A DNA stretch of 64,000 nt. Origin: an uncultured Tenacibaculum sp. Lineage in GTDB: Bacteria > Bacteroidota > Bacteroidia > Flavobacteriales > Flavobacteriaceae. The stretch is from assembly GCA_947497895.1 (NCBI GenBank), contig CANMIL010000001.1, forward strand, positions 744,001 through 808,000. Direction: 5' to 3'. Shown here piece by piece: positions 61,116 to 64,000 of the stretch. Under the pieces are notes generated by a model that made no database searches, had not been told where the DNA came from, and was given only the letters and a program-made list of their open reading frames with translations. The translations under genes were made by a program, and so were the position numbers. Every line of letters starts with the position of its first letter. The first letter of the stretch is position 1.

Positions 61116-63569
61116 ATGAAAAAAATCACGGTATTATTTTTACTTTTTAGTGTAACATTATTTGCACAAAGAGGAAATTATGGAGGTAAATCTCCGAAAG
61201 TAACCATTACTGGTAAAGTTTTAGAAAATAATAGCAATGTCCCCTTGGAATATGCAACGATTGTATTAACAAATCTTAAAAACAACAAAGTTACAGGAGG
61301 TGTTACCAATACTGCCGGAGCTTTCGATATTCAAATTCCGAAAGGATCATATGCCATAAAAGTTGAATACATTGGATTCAAGACGAAAGCTTTACCCAAT
61401 AAAGTTTTTTCAAGTAATACAAATCTCGGTACTGTTTTTCTAAGTGAGGATGCAGAGCAACTTAATGAAGTAGAAATTATTGCCGAAAAATCTACTGTCG
61501 AAATTCGTTTAGACAAGAAAATATACAACGTTGGTAAGGATATGACTGTAAAAGGTGGAAATGCCTCTGATGTTTTAGACAACGTACCTTCTGTGAATGT
61601 TGATGCTGAAGGAGCGGTAAGTTTAAGAGGAAACGAAAATGTAAGAATCCTTATTGACGGAAAACCTTCTGCTTTGGTTGGTCTTAATGGAACAGAAGCG
61701 CTGAGAAATCTGCCTGCTGATGCTATTGAAAAAGTAGAGGTGATTACCTCTCCATCTGCTCGCTATGATGCGGAAGGAACTGCGGGTATCTTAAATATTA
61801 TTTTAAGAAAGGGCAAAATCACTGGTTTCAACGGTTCTATTAATGTAACCACTGGTTATCCTGCTATGTTCCGAGTAGCTCCTAACTTAAATTATCGCAC
61901 GAAAAAGTTTAATATATTTTCGAACATTGGTTACTCATACAGAAAAGGGCCAGGGAATTCACAAAGTTTCTTTACAAATCTCGAGGATGGCGTAGTACAA
62001 AACTATAGAAATGAAGACAGAGTTTTCGACAGAAAGAACAATAATTTTAATGGTTCATTAGGCCTTGAATATTATATTAATGACAATAGCTCAATAACAG
62101 GATCGGTTTTCTATAGAGATTCTAATGGGGAAGATATCGCTACAAACATCACTACAAACTTTGATGCGAACAATGTACTAACTTCAACAGAAAATAGAAT
62201 AGAAAATGAAAATGAAGACGGTATTGACAAACAGTTCTCTCTTAACTACACCAACAATTTTGATGGTAAAGGAAAAAAACTAATTGTTGACCTACAGTAT
62301 GGCGATAGTGATGAAACTGAATTGGCTCCTATTACTGAAAATGATGTTCTTATTGAGCAAAATTCTCAAACAACAAAATCAGTTGATAAACTTGTACAAA
62401 TAGATTACATACATCCAATTGGAGAGAACAGTCAATTTGAAATAGGACATAAATCTACTTTGCAAGACTTAAATTCTGATTTTAGGGTAAGAGATGCCGA
62501 TGGAAATCCTTTTGCTTTTGACCCTTCGAATGCGATTGATTTTAAACAGAATATTTATGCTTTCTATGGGCAGTACGGGAATAAAATTGATAAATTCTCA
62601 TACTTACTTGGGTTAAGAACTGAAATCACAGATATTGACTTAAATGTACTTACAACAAATCAGCTTTCAGACAAAAATTATACAGAATGGTTTCCTACGG
62701 TTAATTTCGGATATGAACTTAACGAAACAGACAATGTAACCTTGGGATATAGCAGAAGAATACGTAGACCAAGATTTTGGTTTTTAAATCCGTTTGAATC
62801 TCGAAGTTCCGCTACCAACGTGTTCAGAGGAAATCCTGATATTGATCCGATGTTTACCAGTTCTTTTGACTTGGGATATACAACTAAAATAAAAAAGTTC
62901 ACACTGAACTCTTCTATTTACTATCAATATTCAACAGATATTATTCAGATGGTATCTATTATCGAGGAACGAAATGGAACAAATGTATTTGTGCGCCAAC
63001 CGACGAATTTAAATAATGAAAACCGCTACGGTTTTGAACTTACAACCAACTATTCTCCTGCCAAATGGGCTAGACTTTCGGCAACCTTTAACTATTTTAA
63101 ATTTAAAACAGGTGCCTTTACTTATGTAGCCACAGCTCCTAATGGAGAACAAACAACTACTCAATTAGAAGAAGTTAATAATAGTAGTTGGTTTACAAGG
63201 TTTAATGCTCGAATTACCTTACCAGCGAAAGTACAATGGCAAACTAGAATTATGTATCGTGGTCCGCAAGAAGATGCTCAATCGGAACGAAAAGGAATAT
63301 TCTCAGCAGACCTCTCTTTTAGTAAAGATTTATTTAAAGATAAAGCAACGTTGGTTTTTAATGTTCGAGATTTATTAAACTCAAGAAAGCGAGAAAGTAT
63401 TACTTATAACGGAGACAGATTGAATCCTACAAGCATTGTTGATGGTTCATTTCAATGGAGAGAGCGTCAAATATCGTTAAGTTTCACCTATAGATTTAAT
63501 CAAAAAAAGAAACGTGAGCAACCACAAAGAAGCTATGATGGCGGTGGTGGTGAAGGTTTCGGAGGCTAA
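61116..63569 (+). CDS. TonB-receptor-like outer-membrane beta-barrel protein
   Basis: 817 residues. A signal peptide (ITVLFLLFSVTLFAQ) is followed by a carboxypeptidase-regulatory-like domain (about 28-105, VTITGKVLENNSNVPLEYAT to YIGFKTK), a plug domain (about 120-235, SVNVDAEGAVSLRGNENVRI, LIDGKPSALVG, SPSARYDAEGTAGILNIILR) and a beta-barrel of the OMP_b-brl_3 type ending in SLSFTYRFNQ. A Gly-rich tail (SYDGGGGEGFGG) follows the last barrel strand. Such proteins take up oligosaccharides, siderophores or other ligands across the outer membrane; no SusD partner is next to it. It lies 86 bases after GH2, so it may serve the glycan locus, but its own promoter is equally possible. Confidence 0.9.
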   Translation: MKKITVLFLLFSVTLFAQRGNYGGKSPKVTITGKVLENNSNVPLEYATIVLTNLKNNKVTGGVTNTAGAFDIQIPKGSYAIKVEYIGFKTKALPNKVFSSNTNLGTVFLSEDAEQLNEVEIIAEKSTVEIRLDKKIYNVGKDMTVKGGNASDVLDNVPSVNVDAEGAVSLRGNENVRILIDGKPSALVGLNGTEALRNLPADAIEKVEVITSPSARYDAEGTAGILNIILRKGKITGFNGSINVTTGYPAMFRVAPNLNYRTKKFNIFSNIGYSYRKGPGNSQSFFTNLEDGVVQNYRNEDRVFDRKNNNFNGSLGLEYYINDNSSITGSVFYRDSNGEDIATNITTNFDANNVLTSTENRIENENEDGIDKQFSLNYTNNFDGKGKKLIVDLQYGDSDETELAPITENDVLIEQNSQTTKSVDKLVQIDYIHPIGENSQFEIGHKSTLQDLNSDFRVRDADGNPFAFDPSNAIDFKQNIYAFYGQYGNKIDKFSYLLGLRTEITDIDLNVLTTNQLSDKNYTEWFPTVNFGYELNETDNVTLGYSRRIRRPRFWFLNPFESRSSATNVFRGNPDIDPMFTSSFDLGYTTKIKKFTLNSSIYYQYSTDIIQMVSIIEERNGTNVFVRQPTNLNNENRYGFELTTNYSPAKWARLSATFNYFKFKTGAFTYVATAPNGEQTTTQLEEVNNSSWFTRFNARITLPAKVQWQTRIMYRGPQEDAQSERKGIFSADLSFSKDLFKDKATLVFNVRDLLNSRKRESITYNGDRLNPTSIVDGSFQWRERQISLSFTYRFNQKKKREQPQRSYDGGGGEGFGG

Positions 63570-64000
63570 TTATTCATTTATCGAAGATAATCTACTCTTT
63601 AAAACGTTCCATCACCCATTTTAGAGCTATTCAACTTTAATAACATTCATTTGAACTAACAAAACGAAATACATCTAAAACATCTATTAATTTTGGAGTA
63701 TAGTTTTATTTTTAAATAGTTGTTTAGTTAGTTTAAGAAGAAGCATTTTAATAAAATGCTTCTTCTTTTTTATTTCCAATTGTTTGTGTCAGTTCACCAT
63801 ATACAATTATAATTTTGACATTTCTATTAAAAACGATATCAAACTCCTAATAAAATTGATTTATCTAATAAAAAACTACATTTCAACCATACATCTTTAC
63901 AATACAACTAACTATTCTCGCGTTATTAAAATGATACCATATCTTTAAGATATAATTACAAATTTGATTTCAATTTTTAATAAATCAATAGTTAGACAGA
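63570..64000. other. Intergenic region at the right edge, 431 bp
   Basis: AT-rich, with one strong hairpin (63735-63767) and no convincing coding frame on either strand. The last 220 bases may hold the promoter or 3' end of a gene beyond the window. Confidence 0.6.
63735..63767 (+). terminator. Strong terminator downstream of the outer-membrane receptor
   Basis: AAGAAGAAGCATTTTA and its complement TAAAATGCTTCTTCTT form a nearly perfect stem followed by a run of T. It is 165 bases past the receptor stop, so the transcript has a long 3' tail or ends another gene from the right. Confidence 0.85.

Overview
The window is about 64 kb of AT-rich DNA from a member of the Bacteroidota, almost certainly a marine-type Flavobacteriaceae (Tenacibaculum/Aquimarina/Polaribacter-like; the genus is a guess). 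Pointers are a GldG-like C-terminus at the left edge, a 950-residue CarB without the allosteric domain, promoters of the TTTG-N19-TAnnTTTG type (very clear at rpmH and pyrG), little Shine-Dalgarno use, DUF2911 and DUF6503-like proteins, and an N-glycan-type glycosidase locus beside an outer-membrane receptor.

Layout. 0-6.2 kb: housekeeping and envelope genes (aquaporin, DUF2911 protein, GNAT acetyltransferase, sodium:solute symporter preceded by a 34-residue membrane peptide and a lipoprotein, dicluster ferredoxin). 6.3-12.6 kb, plus strand: LuxC-type acyl-CoA reductase, serC, a SerA homologue that has lost nearly every catalytic and cofactor motif, DUF1015 protein, YggS-type PLP protein and a DEDDh+GIY-YIG nuclease. 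12.7-22.8 kb: secreted IPT/TIG-like protein, carB, rpmH, pyrG, yidC, exported M20 amidohydrolase.

23.2-49.9 kb, all minus strand: the most interesting part. Two tandem copies of one five-gene unit are read in the order OmpH/Skp-like chaperone, 200-residue lipoprotein, giant exported protein with a TcB/SpvB-like N-terminus, exported RHS-core protein with a variable C-terminal toxin, putative immunity gene. Toxin tip 1 (unit ending near 24.5 kb) is unrecognised; tip 2 (unit ending near 37.4 kb) is a lipase-like alpha/beta hydrolase followed by an ankyrin-type lipoprotein. The 1,442-bp operon heads are nearly identical and lie exactly 12,791 bp apart, whereas the giant genes have diverged. Downstream of unit 1 lie a displaced toxin tip, an orphan immunity gene, another 3' remnant, two copies of a ~95-bp block and a truncated hydrolase, which look like traces of toxin-cassette exchange. 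All three immunity candidates carry export or membrane-anchor signals. The working hypothesis is a periplasm-routed, two-part RHS toxin cocoon with its own chaperone and lipoprotein.

50.0-61.0 kb: a divergent locus fitted to exo-acting breakdown of N-glycans (GH92 alpha-mannosidase, glycosylasparaginase and FucP-type sugar permease on the minus strand; GH20 hexosaminidase, CutC and GH2 beta-mannosidase on the plus strand), followed by a TonB-receptor-like outer-membrane beta-barrel protein (61.1-63.6 kb). No rRNA, tRNA, CRISPR array, transposase or integrase was seen. All family names come from reading motifs; no database search was run, and identities are by-eye estimates.
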